The notes beneath the pieces were generated by a model that did not search any database, was not told the DNA's origin, and was given only the letters and a program-made list of their open reading frames with translations. From Auriscalpium vulgare (lineage: Eukaryota; Basidiomycota; Agaricomycetes; Russulales; Auriscalpiaceae), in contig JAHBBC010000001.1 of NCBI GenBank assembly GCA_019915015.1, positions 2,294,001-2,358,000 on the forward strand: a DNA stretch of 64,000 nucleotides, read 5' to 3'. Positions 24,812 through 37,844 of the stretch are shown piece after piece. Every line of letters starts with the position of its first letter. Within the stretch, counting starts at the first letter, position 1. The position numbers and the translations under genes are program-made.

Positions 24812-27487
24812 ATGGATAAAACCAAAGCACGCCTGGCGGCTTTCTTTGACAATGACGAAGACGAATCTTCGTTCCCAGTGCGACGGATAGAACTTGTCAT
24901 CCCCCACAGTTGACGCTCACCATGCACTAGCAAAAAGCAGTCGATGACCAGAAGCTCTCGCAGTACGCGCAGGGCCTCGTGAAGAAGTCTCGCCGTGAAA
25001 AGGAGAAGGATGCCGCGGATGCGAAGAAACGGGAGGAGGAGGAGAATGCAGCGAACGTGTATGCCGAGTTTCTGGACGCCTTCGACGCGGAGGATGGTAG
25101 CAAGCGCAGCACCAAGGGCGCCTTCGTGCGCTCGGCGACGGGCGCGGCATATACTCCTGCCTTTCAGAGCAGGTCGGAGGGCCCGTCGCGCTCTTCGAGG
25201 GCGTTCGAGCCGTCGCAGGTGAGCGTCTTCTTATGTTGTTGGGCAAGGCTAAATGAGCCTTCAGTCACCGTCACCTCCTCCGACTGGCCCGAAACCCAAA
25301 GGAAAACGTGCCATGGACGCGTTCCTAGAAGAGATCAAGAGGTAGGGCGGATTCTGCCAGTGCCATGCCCGAAGGGACTCATACTCTCTTGCGAATATAG
25401 GGATCAAGCAGACCGAGAAGCTCGGTTCGCACGAAATAGTAGGTACAAGCTGCCTCAGCTGCATTGCCCAACTCACCTCTGTATGCAGATTCCGGTCGTT
25501 CAGCGACTGCGATGGCTGGTAATATTGCTATTTGAACGTGCATTTTGCCTCATCTAACTGAACCCACCATGCGCAGCGTACGAAGGGCAAAGTGGTAGCA
25601 AGGACAGAGGCGACCCGCAGGTTGTCCAATGCTTCGCCGTTCATACACTTCTGGCTGACATGGTTCTGAGCAGACATCGAATGTCTTCGTAGCCAATCTT
25701 CCTCCGCACGTCACCGAGGCATCGCTGGGCAACTTCTTCGCACGAGTGGGACCAGTCGGATCTGTGAGTGATCCCTTTTGGAATTAAGCGCAGGCATACT
25801 CACCATCTCCCAGGTGAAGATCATGTGGCCTCGCACTGACGCTACTCAAGGGCCTGGCGCAGACATGACAGCCACGAGGAGAAACAAGAACGCGGGCCTC
25901 AGCGGGTTTGTCTCGTTCATGAGGCGCAAAGATGCGGAAGCCGCTCTGCGTGAGCTTGACGGTTTTGATTGGGGAGGGTGCGTGCTCCGCGTTGGCTGGA
26001 GCAAGGCGGTTCCTATTGCTGCCAAGGCTATGTACGGTGCGTTTGACGCTTGGTCACTCCATCTCGTATCGCTCATGCTGAGGCGTAATGTCTGTAGTTG
26101 TGACGCGATCCCATTCTCGCAGCCCTGTTCGCGATACGCGCAAGTCCCGGTCACGCTCTCGCTCGCCTGAGCGCGAACCCCATCGTCTCCGCTCGCGACG
26201 GTCACGTAGCCGGTCGTACTCTCCACCTCATGGCTCTCGACGTCCACGATCGTACAGTCGCTCTCGCTATAACCGCAGCCGGTCGCCTCGCCGCCGTCCA
26301 TCCAATGAGCGCAATCACAGCGACGACGAAGTCACTGATGCCTTCATCCGTACTGTCGCTGCTGAAGTCAAAGGCCATGGTGACAAATACGACGAGAGCT
26401 TGCGAGAGCTCGAGAAAAATAATCCGATGTATGCGTTCATGACGGATCGGAATGTATGTGTTCGTCAAACTTCCATGTGCTGGACATCTTGCTGAGCAGC
26501 TATGTAGCATCGCCGGTACCGGTACTATCGCTCGCTGACTACCAAGGACCTTGAACCTGAATTTGACGATGAGGTAGATAGCAGCCTCTTCATACTTTGG
26601 CATTCCTAACCCCGGCAATTCGTCAGGGATACAACAGCGTCTTTTCGACTGACGCGTCCGAGGAATCCGAGAGGGAACACACCCGCAAGACGAAACTCGG
26701 AAAGCTTGCTCGCAAGCGCTTCGAAGCCATGCTGCGGTCTCTCACAGGCTTGCGCGGCGAGCTCGCACGATGCATGGCCTTCAGCCTTGAGCACGCGGAG
26801 GCTGCATCGGAGGTCGCAGACATCATCATCGCGTCGCTCGTCGTCGATGGCACCCCGGTGCCGCGCAAGATCGCCCGGTTGCTCCTGATCTGCGATATTC
26901 TGCACAATTCAGCAGCACCCTTGCCGATGGCCTGGAAATTCCGCCAGGAGTTCCAGAGCCGGTTGGGCCTCGTGTTCGACCACTTTTCCACCATCTACCA
27001 CTCTTTCCCGGGCCGCATCACGGCGGAAACGTTCAAGAATCAAATTTCCGCTGTCGTCGACGTCTGGGACGACTGGATTGTCTTCCCACCTGAATTCACT
27101 GCGCAGCTTCGGCAGCGTATCGACGGACAGGTCGAGCAAGAGGCTCCTGTGCAGGAGACCGCTGTGGTTGTGGAGGAGAGAGCTGCGCCAGCTGCCAAGC
27201 CGCGCTTCAAAGCGAGCTCATTCAAGCCTGCTGAGGAAGTGCCGCAGGCATATGAGGCGATTGTCGACGGTGTTCCGTTGGACGGTGAGCAGCCGATGGA
27301 CGAAGGCAGTGACGTTGATGGAGAATCAATTGACGATGTCGACGGCGCACCTCTCGACGATGACGTTGACGGAGCGCCCCTGGACGATGTTGATGGTGAG
27401 CCTGTGGACGACATGGACGGCGTGCCTATGGATGAGGTCGATGTCGACGGGGAGCCGATGGAAGATGTCGACGGCGCGCCTATGTAG
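24812..27487 (+). CDS. U2 snRNP-associated SURP protein (SR140/U2SURP)
   Basis: This splicing factor is associated with the U2 snRNP. From the start at 24812 (MDKTKARLAAFFDNDEDESSFP) the domains run as follows: an acidic/basic coiled N-terminus (SRREKEKDAADAKKREEE), an RRM (SNVFVANLPPHV, GLSGFVSFMRRKDAEAALREL, CVLRVGWSKAVP), an Arg/Ser-rich stretch, a SURP module (FIRTVAAEVKGHGDKYDE then NPMYAFM and RYRYYR), and a CID-type helical domain (GELARCMAFSLEHAEAASEV, ARLLLICDILHNSAAP, ISAVVDVWDDW). The C-terminus is a tandem repeat of DVDGxPxDD units ending at 27487. SR140 orthologs share the RRM-SURP-CID order; the repeat tail is unusual. The start codon is 217 bp after the PP5 stop, on the same strand. 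Confidence 0.92.
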
Positions 27488-27534
27488 CTATAGCTTATAT
27501 GACGGAATTTTTGCCAGTCGTTCCTAAGCTACTA

Positions 27535-28155
27535 CTATCGTTGCCCCAGAGTTGAACCAGTTTTCACATATTGCCTCGTAGCTCTCTCAGCACATGACAT
27601 TTCCCCACGAAAACTCGACAGTTCGATTGGGATCTATCTTGCCTACACATTTCGCATTTTTTCAGATTTAAATGTGTGCTATGAATACTGTCGGAACGTT
27701 GCCGCTGAGGAGACCTCGAAATGAAAGGGGCCCCAGAGTTGAACCATATTCTCCGAGCGCAGAAGTCACAGATGTCACACGACGATCTCGCTGCCCATTG
27801 TCACGCAGAATCACGTCCGTGAGCTCGAACTCTTATTACTCTACATTGCCTTGCCCATTCCCTTCCGGAGAAATTTCCAACATTCTTAGATCTTCATTTC
27901 GGACTCCTTGCCAATTTTATGTAAATATAAACTATCTCAAACTTTTAGGTCTCGGCCATATGACCTCGCTTTCACTGTGATATATATCCTCCACACAGCA
28001 CATTTTCGGTGACATACAGCACTCAAAATATTACAGTGTGTAGAATACATAGCCAGAATATCGTGTAAATATTTTCAAGGGCAGTGATGGCCTAGGACGA
28101 GAGCAATTCGAGTGGTTCACCTCTGGGGCCCGGTTCAACTCTGGGGCAACGATAG
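27535..28155. mobile_element. Non-autonomous inverted-repeat DNA element (MITE-like)
   Basis: Near-terminal segments 27533-27558 and 28132-28157 are perfect 26-bp inverted repeats (TACTATCGTTGCCCCAGAGT... on the left). TA at both outer edges could be a Tc1/mariner-type target duplication, leaving 24-bp repeats. A second direct copy of the inner motif (CCCCAGAGTTGAACC) lies at 27731-27745. A one-mismatch inverted copy lies at 28114-28128. The interior is AT-rich compared with the flanking genes and has no meaningful ORF. The element sits between two convergent genes, 48 bp after the SR140 stop and about 40 bp from the next stop. Confidence 0.75.
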
Positions 28156-28192
28156 TATTGTAGGTTCAAATACTATGTGATTGGCAGTACAG

Positions 28193-30015
28193 CTAGATGC
28201 TCCCAACTATACCGGTACGATCTGTCTGGAGTTCGCCCCTCTTGTAGCGCGCCCAGATCGCCGGATTCGTGAACTCCATTTCGGCGTAGTACAGGTCTGC
28301 GTAGGCGTTGTGCCCAGCCCACAGCTGCGCCAGGAGGCTCGCCCGGCGAAGTCGAATCGCATGCACAGCGAGCCTCGACGCCTTCGATAGTCCCGCGTCC
28401 TCCGGGGCGTGCTCCACCGCCTCGGCGAGGAGCTCCAGATCCACGAAACTCGGCCCCTCGAGCATGCGGCCATCGTAGAAGCGTTTGGCCGGCCGTAGAT
28501 CTTCACTTGCACCAGGCTGGATGCACGGCTTCGGGCCGGAGGAAGCGGCAGCGCCTTTCCCTTTCCCTTGTGCACGGTCGTACGAGAAGAACCTACGGAC
28601 ACATCAGCGCAATATTGCGAAACTCCACTTCGCAATTCCATACCTGCTACCGGCACACTCTGCTCCTCGAACTTGGGCGCCTCGTCCAAGAGTGGCATCT
28701 GCACCGTCTTTGGAGACTCCATCGCGTCCACCATCTCCCCATTGGGGTCCACAACCTGCCCGACGTTGGAAGGAGGTGCAGGCAACTTGTCTATAGTCCC
28801 CCGAGTTAGCATGCACTCATCATTCCAGAACAAATGCTTACCTTGCACGTCACCTCGTGTCACCCGCTTCGGAGTGGGCTTGGCCTTCTTCGCAGGCGCA
28901 CGCACCGGCGGATCGTCTCGCTCTGAGGATGAGTCCAAGACGCGCTTGCGTCCCGAGTCCGCTTTTGCTGAGGCAACACGAGTCTTGCCTGTCGCACCCC
29001 AAAGTTAGCAACGCGCTACGTACCCAAATTAGGATGAGGATGTACCTGCTTCCGCACCCTTGCTACGCTCCGCCGCCGGCCCCCTGTTCCATCGGCATGC
29101 CTGCGCAGCACCTTGACACTTACTACACTTGACGAAGATCCGGTTGGGCTTGCGGACAATTTCAGGCTTGCAGTCCGGCGCCGTCGTCTTTGAGAACCGG
29201 AGGCAATATTCACAGACCTAGTGCCCAGTCAGGAAAGTCATTTCGAATGAGGACCGCAAACAAGATCACTCACCGCCCCGAACTTCAGATGGTCAAACTC
29301 CCCGGCCCGGATGCGTTCCATCAGCGCCTTCGCCTCGCATTCCTGCCTCTCAAGCTCGCGCCGCCGCTCCGCCTCCTTCTCCTTTGCGGACTTTGCCTTC
29401 AACGACAACAATGTCTTGCTCTTCGCATCCGAAACCTGGCGCCCTCGCTTTGTCACCGGCGACGGCGCGTCGTCTTCCTCCAGCTCATCTTCGCCCCCGT
29501 TATGGTCGCTTTCGGACGCCTGTGTCTCGCGCATTCCGACCGCCGTCGAACTGGCGACTTCACTCGGAACACCCGTGGCTTGAGAGGGGGCGTCGAGCTC
29601 GAGCTCGCCATCAAACATCCGGTCGAGCAGCGCCTCTTCATCATCCTAGAAAACCCGAACAAGTCTGTTAGCGCATTCCCCGCGCGCCAATACCACGACC
29701 ACGTACCTCGGGCTCCGCCAGGAGCAATCCCCTCGAGTTTGCCACCCATTCCGAACTCCCGCATGTCCGTGCGAGCCCCCGGAACTCACCCAGGAGTGGC
29801 TCCAGTCGCTCCGCGCTATCCGGATACTGCGCGCCAGCAACCTATGCCTCCGACGTCAGCGCCATACGCCGCAAAACACAAGAGGAAGAACTTACGAACC
29901 CGCGCGAAATCCTCATACACCAATCTAGCTTGGCCTCGGCCGAGGAGTCCGCCTTGAACTCGTCCAACATCTTGCGGATGCGAGCCACGACAGAAGACAA
30001 GGGAAGCAGAGCCAT
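28193..30015 (-). CDS. Unknown basidiomycete protein with Cys cluster
   Basis: From a start at 30015 (MALLPLSSVVARIRKMLDEF) the protein has a helical N-terminus, an acidic linker (DDEEALLDRMFDGELELDAP) and a basic coiled stretch (KAKSAKEKEAERRRELERQ). A cysteine cluster follows (CEYCLRFSKTTAPDC, then VKCSKCQGAAQAC), spaced like a zinc-binding knuckle. Next come Lys/Arg-rich segments resembling nuclear localisation signals (PAKKAKPTPKRV, GRKRV) and a helical C-terminus (EGPSFVDLELLAEAVEHAPEDAG, ASLLAQLWAGHNAYADLYYAEMEF). The stop is at 28193. The last intron junction near 28600 is ambiguous; the chosen acceptor keeps the C-terminal frame. I do not recognise a named family. The composition suggests a nuclear, possibly nucleic-acid-binding protein. 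Confidence 0.65.
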
Positions 30016-30512
30016 TTCGCTATACCGTCAGAGGAGAAGGCTACACAGCTCTTCAGACGCTCGTCCCTCCATTCAAATCACGTGACCGTGACTCTGGACG
30101 GGTTTCCCAGCGCTAGCACGAGTTCGAAGATCGTTCGCTGCTACCAGCAAACCAACAAACTTGACGACCAACAAGACGAGGTAGGCCTTAGCAGCCCTGT
30201 CCATATTTAAGCCCATCTTCTGTGCCTGTGAGAAAATGAAGGGGAACACACTCGTCTCCGTTGCCGACCTTGCGCGGAAGACACTCTAATTTTGCACAGG
30301 CCCGTCTGCGCTTCACCCTGACGGGCTTACACAACGAGCGCAATAATATGTCACTAGTACTGTAGCTCTAGTCCAAGAATATATTTCTTGTCAGTCTCAC
30401 TTTCTCAATGCTGTCGCCAGTCTAGTGCAGCCCCAAGGATAGATGTGCAGATAAATCCATTGAGCCTCCTTCCATTCCCTAGATTACTCATTCCCCGCAG
30501 TGAAGTAAGTAC
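30016..30512. other. Intergenic region
   Basis: No gene. It contains a TCACGTGAC palindrome (E-box core) near 30078, close to the upstream gene's start, and the second copy (30254-30281) of the 28-base segment also present at 16408-16435. Confidence 0.4.
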
Positions 30513-33500
30513 TTAGTTACGCCTGCCGCGGCCAGTCTCGCGGTCTGAAGCTATCTTGAGGATGGCCTCTTTCGCCACCTCGATAGCCGACTCAGAACCT
30601 ACAACACGGCCCGCTTTCAGTATACTCTGGCCATGCAAATAAATGGGCGGGCTTACCCTGGAGGACGATGGTGCTGTTCTCGCGGCTGACCGTGATGTCA
30701 GCTCCAGTCTCGGCATGCAGGCGCGCGATATTGGAACCCTTCGAACCAACAATCCTCGGGAAACTATTCCGGTCGGGCAGCGTGAGGAACCCAACATGGC
30801 TCATAGCCTCAGCGCGCTCGAGAGCCTGCTGCAAGGTGTTTTTGGCCTTCTCCAGGCCGGCCTCGTCGCGCGCCTTGAGAGTCCAGATAGACTCGCCCTC
30901 CTCCGCATCCTGGTGGTTGGGCACAATCTGCCATTGCACCTCGATGGGAGCTTCGTCAGCGTCGTCGATCCGGGCCGTAGGCACAGTGCCGTTCTCCGGG
31001 CGGGTGGGGACCGCGGGCTTTTGGGGATGCGCGGAGACGTCCGCTTGAACACCAAAAGAGCGAATGGTCCTGAAGATCGCGTTCTGCTGCGTCACAGCAT
31101 GGTAGTACTTGAATGGGACAGTGAAGGAACCAATGACTTCCGCGGGGGCAGCCTTGATCTGAGTCTGTGAAACGGTCAGCAAGTGTCATCTACGGACGTT
31201 GCAGGCCACGGACCTTCAAGTACTCAACAGCCTTCTCAACGGACGCCCGTGCCCCAATCACCTTGACCAAGGACGCAGGATCAACGTCCTTGAGCTCAGC
31301 AGCGTTATCCAATGCGCCAGCAGAGCCGTAAGAGTTAGAACCGGGATACTGGACTTGGACACCGTATTTGGTCTGGAATTCCGTGAGGTTCCTGCCACCG
31401 CGACCGATCAGAGCGCTGTGGTTGGAGGCAGGAATATCAACGCCAAAGACCACGCGATCGCGGAGCTCGCCAACGACTTTCTCCAGCTCGGCCTTGAGCT
31501 TCGCAACGACGACGGGATCGCCACGAAGACGGACCTCGTCGTTGGGCTCCTCGCCTTGCCTCGGGCTGCCGAAACAAAGTGATCAGTCAAAAATCAGAAC
31601 GGTCGATCACAAACTTACAATCGAACAAGTCCAGCCTGCGCCTTCGAATCCGAAGGACCATCACAGCGCGTGATCAACGCCTTCAAGCCTTGTCCGCCGG
31701 CACCGATCAAGGTCCTGTGGTACCGGTTCTCAATCTTCAAGGTAACGTTGACTTCCTCGCCGACCTGGTCCGCGATGGCTTGGATAGCAGCCTTCGCAGC
31801 GTTGATAGCCTTCTTCGTACCGCGGCAAGTGATCTGAGCAGAGCCACTGTCCTCAGAAGTCTTGTCCAGGTCGATTTGAGCACCGGTGTCGTCCTTGATT
31901 TCGTTGATCGTGGCACCGCCCTTGCCGAGGATGCGCGGGATGGCGCGAGCAGCAACAGTGAACTTGATGACATTGTTGGACTCCTTCTCAAAATCGACGG
32001 CCTGTGTTACATATATTTTCAGCGGAGCACTGCAAGCAGCGCTGCACACTCACGTCCATGAGTTCGGACTTGGCTTGAGCAACGCCCTTCCTGCCTCCCT
32101 TGACGAGGACTTCGTCCGACTTCAGCTGCTCACGAGTCTTGCCTTCGCCGTTGTCGGCGGACTCGCGCGGGAAGGTGATCTTGACGCCGTACTTGTCCTC
32201 CAGACGTATTACATACTTGCCGCTTTGACCGATGAGACCCGAGTGGTACTGGCTGGGAATTTTGAGGACTTCCGAAGTCTCGTCCGCCTACAAATACAGA
32301 ATATCAGGCCGAGGCAGAGAAGAGCATTAAAAGTCAGCGTACAAGTCTCTCGACCTGGGTCAAGACGCGGCGCTTCGCCTCCTCGACATTCTCCTTCCGA
32401 CCGACGATCTGTCGCAAATGATGAGCATACACTTGCACGTTTCCAAACACGTGCACTTACATGAACCTTAGTCTTCTGGTGTCCGGGTTTTTTCTTCTTC
32501 CCAACGTCCTTCATACCACCATCATCGTTGTCATCCAAGAAATCGAGATGGACTCCGAGCTGGTCACGGAGCTTGTTGACACCAGATCCCTGTGAACCGA
32601 CGATGCGACCAACATACTCCCGATCGATCTCGAAATCAACGGTCTGCGAGGAGCACACAGCTTAGATCCTGTGTAGCGGTAAAAGCGACGGGCAAGACAC
32701 GCACGTAACTGCTGAGAATCTGGTCATTCTTGGCATTCTCTACAATGTCCTGGATTTCCTTGATCGCCCGGTCCACTTCAGAGCTGGCACCGCGAACGAG
32801 AATGAGATCCTCGTTGCTGACATCGACCTCCGCACCGAACTTGATCGAGAGCGTTTTCTCCTCACCAATGATACTGTCAACAGTTTATTCAATGGATAAG
32901 TACACGGATAGACATGTATTGAGTATACGCACGCGTTCAGAGTCGTCCTGTTCTTTCCGATCACAGCATCATGCCATTTCTTCGGAATTTCGATGGTCTG
33001 GCTCTTGACATCCGCAGCATCCTTGGCGAACTTGAGAAGCTCCTTCTGAACATCCTCGATATTCTTCGCCTTCTCGACGGGCGAAGGGGAAGCGGACGGG
33101 GACGTAGGATCGTAGACCAGAAGGATAGAAGACAGTTCATCCGATTCCGGGGGGAAGAAGAGCAAGACGTTGTTGTTCTCGTGGAAGGACTTGATCCTGA
33201 AAAGTAAGGTTACAGATAGAAAAGATATGAAGCAGCGATGATGACGTACTTCTTCGCATTCTTTCCCTGGATGATCTTGTGCACGAGCCAGTCAACATTG
33301 ACATCCTTTGTCGCGCCAATGAGCTTGCCGATGAGTTCGGAGAACTGCCGCACTGCCGCGTCAACAGCGGGCTTGTCGCCGACGATGTCAACGTTGAGAA
33401 CAGTAGCCTTGTCCTTGAGCGTCGGGGTAAAGACCGTCGCACCCGGGTGCGCGGCGGTGAGTGTCTTCGTATAACCGATGCGAGTGATGTAGGTCAAGAT

Positions 33501-34875
33501 TTGCCGAGAGAGAGCGACCGGACCAGGGAGCGGAAACTCGTGGATGTACTGCGAGTTCGCCTTGTTCATGACCGCCGCCAAGCCGTTGGCGAGGTCGTCT
33601 GGCTTGCCCCACACAGTAACCTCCTCGCTGGAATCATCGGGAGACGGCACCGACACGGAGCACTTGCTGGACGCGACGATTTCGTTGACAGCCGGGCCGA
33701 CGAGGAGACGGTGCTGACGCTTTGGCAAGGTGATCTTCACACTCGTCAGGCCGGACGAATAGGACTCAACCGTGGCCTTGACCGCCTCAATGGCGCGGAT
33801 GACAGCCTCGCGGTCCCCAGAAATGGACACTTCCCGCTCAGCGCTGTTGAGCGTGAGCTGGATTTCACCACCCTGGGCAGCTTCGACGAATGCACCGCGA
33901 GACGCCTTGACGAAGGGCACAACGTGCGCGGGGATGTCGCGAACACGCTGCGTGGTCTTGGAGGTCTTCGAGGCAATGATCTGCTTGATGAACTCCTGTG
34001 CTTCAAGCGCGAGGGGCTGAGGGCCGTTAACCGTGACCGGCACCGTGGGTTCTTCCTCATCGTCATTCGGGACGGGAGTGGCAACACCAGAGGTCGGATG
34101 CGAAGAGCCGTTGGCAGCACCGTTGCCGTTCAAGGCATCCCGACGGGGAATGTCAATACGGACAGTTGTCTGGTCGCGGATTTGCTTGAGCGTAGCACCT
34201 GAACAAGAGGTCAGATAGAGCTTCACAGAACTCAAGGCTGCCAGTACCTTTGGGTCCAATTATGGAAGCGATGGTAGACGCAGGGGCATCGATAGTCAGA
34301 GTCACCTGCAAACAAATTCAATGTCGGTTGAGTGTAAGCAAGCGCCGGACTGACCACAGGGCTGAGGAGCGCGACGAGACTGCGCTTGCTCTTCTCAAGG
34401 TCCTTCTTGGAGTCAGCCTTGAGTTGGAAGGTAGTCTGACGCGTCTTCTGGTTGGTCGACGCCTCAATCTTGACCTTGAACTTGGTCATGACCTGCTTCA
34501 TGATCTCTCCGAGGGTGGGAGTCTTGCCATCCCTGCCCGACGGGGACAGCTCAATTGCACCGAGGGTGAACGACTCCGTCGCCTGAGAGGAGTGCGCAAC
34601 GGCCGGCTTGATGCGCGGGCCTGTCGCGTTGCTCCAAGCAGACGCAGATGGCTTGTTCGCCGAGGCCGCAGGGGCGAGGGAGGGGAACGCCTCGTGGGAC
34701 TCTGTGTCGAGCGACCTGGTCTGGGGAGACGGCCGAGGAACGGGGGCAGAATCAAGTGACGGGAAGGGGTCCGGGGCTCCCTCGAGCTGGTGCAACCTCT
34801 GGACGGGGGTAAGACGAACGGATTGCCAGCGCGTCACGACATTTGGACACGTACCTTGAGGCCTGCAGCGTCCAT
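30513..34875 (-). CDS. SCP160: Vigilin/Scp160-type multi-KH RNA-binding protein
   Basis: This is a cytoplasmic, polysome- and ER-associated RNA-binding protein of the vigilin family. About a dozen exons encode a large protein built of tandem KH domains. Eight GxxG loops are readable in order: IIGPKG, VIGKNRTTLN, IVGSQGSGV, LIGQSGKYV, ILGKGGATI, LIGAGGQGL, LIGRGGRNL and IVGSKGSNI. Degenerate KH units lie between them. The N-terminus (MDAAGLKRLHQLEGAPDPFP) is the usual short leader before a Ser/Pro-rich linker. The start at 34875 was chosen because the bases just upstream end in a pyrimidine-rich 3' splice site (CCCCACAG near 34908), suggesting a 5' UTR intron. The tail is basic (SDRETGRGRRN, stop 30513). 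The long antisense open frames over this gene are shadows. Confidence 0.93.
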
Positions 34876-37645
34876 GTTCGCACCGAATGACGGGTGTCCG
34901 AGGGACAAGTAACCTGTGGGGAATAGAAAGGAAGCGAGTGAACGCTGCAAGCAGGCTCAGCCGCAGATGAGGGAAAGGAAAGAGGAATCTTGCGCGGCCG
35001 AGTTGCAGACGTGGTCCTCTTCGCCCCCGGCTGCTCGTGGGAACCCCGCCTTGAAGCGGTGGCTGCACCGCACATCCGATGCTCTGAGGCTTTGCTCACT
35101 GCTAGCTGCGGAAACTTGAACTGTTGGCTTTGCTCAAGTGTGCTTCTCGCAGAATTATGTACGTGAACTCCAGCGCATTCCAATGATCGGTCTTATCTTC
35201 GAACCATCTGTCTTCGGATGCCCTATCCACCTGGAGGCTGGGCGCACGCGTACGCTTCACTCTCTCCTACACGGAGTCGGTCTTTGGAACTGGTGTGTAC
35301 CCGCCTTGGTATCCTTCTGAGGCGACGACATAACCCACCAGAGTCTTTCGTCATGCCGCTTTCAAGTCTCAGCCTGCCATATTTGACGCTGACCGCTTGG
35401 AGCTGCGCATGCTGGATTGCGCCGTTACGGTGCTGTCCCTTGTTGCATGGTACGATAGCTGCCCACCTGGCAATCGTCTAGAACCACCTTGTCTCCATTG
35501 GAAGGGCATCGCCATTCATTCCAAGACCGTCTCCGCACTGCTTATGCCCGCAGATTCTGTCAACTCGGACGCTGATATATAAGTGCGATTTGATATATAA
35601 ATCGGCAATGTTAAGGTGAGAAACGACAGTAGTGGCAGCATAATTGAGGGGTGCTGAAATCATTTAAGCTTTAATTCAGGGCTATAGACATAAACCCTCT
35701 GTATCCATCGCGACAGAATGACATCCTTGTATTCCGTGGCGTGTGCGATGCCACGGAAATGGTTCGGTACTCATTGCCAACGAGGTATTGACCGCTCTTC
35801 TCACCATCATTCGAAGAAATGCCACTCCACACTACAAACGCTAACAAGCAGCCCCTTGGGCCAGATGATGTCTAGACGCCGTCTATGTACCATGTCAGGC
35901 GTTTGGACACCCTTATACCCTCCACGCCAAGGAACCCGAGGCCCACAAGCGCAGGTGCATGCCCCGCTTTCCCGGATCTTGCCTCGTGGAGAACCGCCCG
36001 GGCCAGCGATCTCGTGGTCCCAGCTCCCAGACAGCCGCGCACAGATACATGTATATGGCACCGACCTCGCGCCCACGTCGCGCCTCGTGATGCGGGGTAA
36101 TATGCACGCGCCTCGCAACAGCACAGCAGCGGCGCAGATCCGTAGCACAGGTGACAACCATGCCGGCGGAACCGATGCTCGGACCCAGTGACTTGCATGG
36201 CCGCGCAGAGTCAAACAAGGCACGACCCGTCCCAATGTCGCATTGTCCAGTTCGCAGCTGGCGCACAGCCTCCGGCGGGAGCAAGCAGGACGCGTCAGCT
36301 CCAGGCTCCAGGCCGCCGAGTGGATTGCACTCGTCCACGGGCGCCAGCAGTTGACAAGCGGCGGGCCCGCTCTCGATGTGCGCCGGGATCGCGCACGGGC
36401 CCGGACAGATGTTTTCCCTTCGACTCAGCCCACACGCATCACGCTGGAAGCGGGTCCGTCCTCTCTACCAACAGACCCGGGTAACCCGACGCGCTTGGGA
36501 TTGGCGCTGCCCTCCCAGCGTCGCCGCGGAATTTCCACACGAGTTCGGGAGCGACCGAGTCGGCAGCGCACCACTCACGTCGGAGAGACTACGGTCTTGT
36601 CCTATCAACAAGGAACTCCTTTAGACATGACGTAGTCGGAAAGTGAGGTGCTGGAGAATGTACTGACGGTTGCGCTCGCGCGGATCCGCCTCTGGCGGAG
36701 TGCTTGGAGAGGCAAACCAGAATGAATGATATATGGGTATGTGCGCCGAAACGTCACGATCAGAACACCAGCGCCGGCGTCAGTAGGTAGACTCGATGTT
36801 TGCTGACATTATTGAACGGTGCATCAGCACAAAAACGGCGTTGCTTACGTGCGAAAAGTCGGACAGAATGGTATGGAGGATGACCCGTTGTGACGCTACC
36901 TAGCAGTCAGCGTGTAAACGTCGCTTCCGTGACGGCGCTGGGACTGCGAGGCCCGATGGAGGATGCGTGCCGAGTGGCACAAGGTGGCAGTGGCACAACT
37001 GTTGCGCAGGAATGGCGGTCAGCATGCTGTGCCGCCCCGCCCACGGAACATGTGGCACAAAAATTACCAAGCCTCAGAATCAGGGAGAGAAGTACGCGGC
37101 CGACGTGTCGTCGCCCGACGCGCGTACGAGTCGACGCCGCGTTAGTCAATGTGAGACATGGCGGGGTGGGCTTGTGACACACTTGGGCCTGCAAGAAACA
37201 AGGCGCTGATGGTTACTCGTACGCGAGGATGCGCGTTGCGGGCATGAGGAGGTACGCGACGGCGAGGTCAAAGCCATAGACAACGCGAGAACAACGAACG
37301 GAGGCATTCTCCGAGGGCTTCGGCGAGCGCGCCGATAACACGAGGCCCGGATCAGGGCAGCCAGTGCGGCCCAATGGGGGCGGCAGCGTTGTTTCTCGGA
37401 TATTATGATGCCCTAGGGCGCTGAGCTTCGGGTGCGGAGTATCTGGTGGGAAGAGGCCTATAGAAGGGCAAGGAGTTCCTACGGGGAGGAGCGGCAAGCT
37501 GTGCGGAGGGGGACGTGGGCCGGATGCTGTGAACTGGGATGTGCAGATGGCTGGTAGGTGTGCGCAGTGGCAGGCTATGGCGAAAGCGATGAGGATCGGT
37601 TGGCGGGCTGTACGGTGACCAACGATGATGGGACGGAATAATAAT
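34876..37645. other. 2.7 kb without a supported gene
   Basis: The first part holds the vigilin promoter and 5' leader. From about 35700 to 37600 open frames up to 157 codons exist on both strands, but they overlap each other, are rich in Arg/Pro/Ser and lack motifs. No terminal repeats, tRNA or array are visible. The far end is broken by the transposon target site AAT at 37643-37645. Confidence 0.4.
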
Positions 37646-37713
37646 AGGGGAGCTCAGAGTAGACCGTTTTCGTTTCCGTTTCGTTTTCAAACGCCTTTCG
37701 TTTTCGATTCGGC
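37646..37713 (+). repeat. Left terminal inverted repeat
   Basis: 68 bases, identical in reverse complement to 40964-41031. It is rich in CGTTTTC-type steps, which could serve as transposase or accessory-protein binding sites. Confidence 0.95.
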
Positions 37714-37844
37714 CCGCGGCATAAGTGACCCGATGTGTGACAATCGTGTGACTTTAGGTGACGCTCGCGTTGTGCGGCGTCTTCGTGTCTCACACACTCA
37801 TTCCCTCGCGATACCTCCTTAATCTACACTCTCCTACTCTCTTA

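Noticed and set aside
33279..34202. 307-codon open frame antisense to vigilin
   Set aside because: It mirrors the KH-coding exons; codon content follows the true minus-strand gene and no motif is present.
35718..36635. Several overlapping frames on both strands
   Set aside because: They overlap each other in opposite directions and are rich in Arg/Pro/Ser without motifs.
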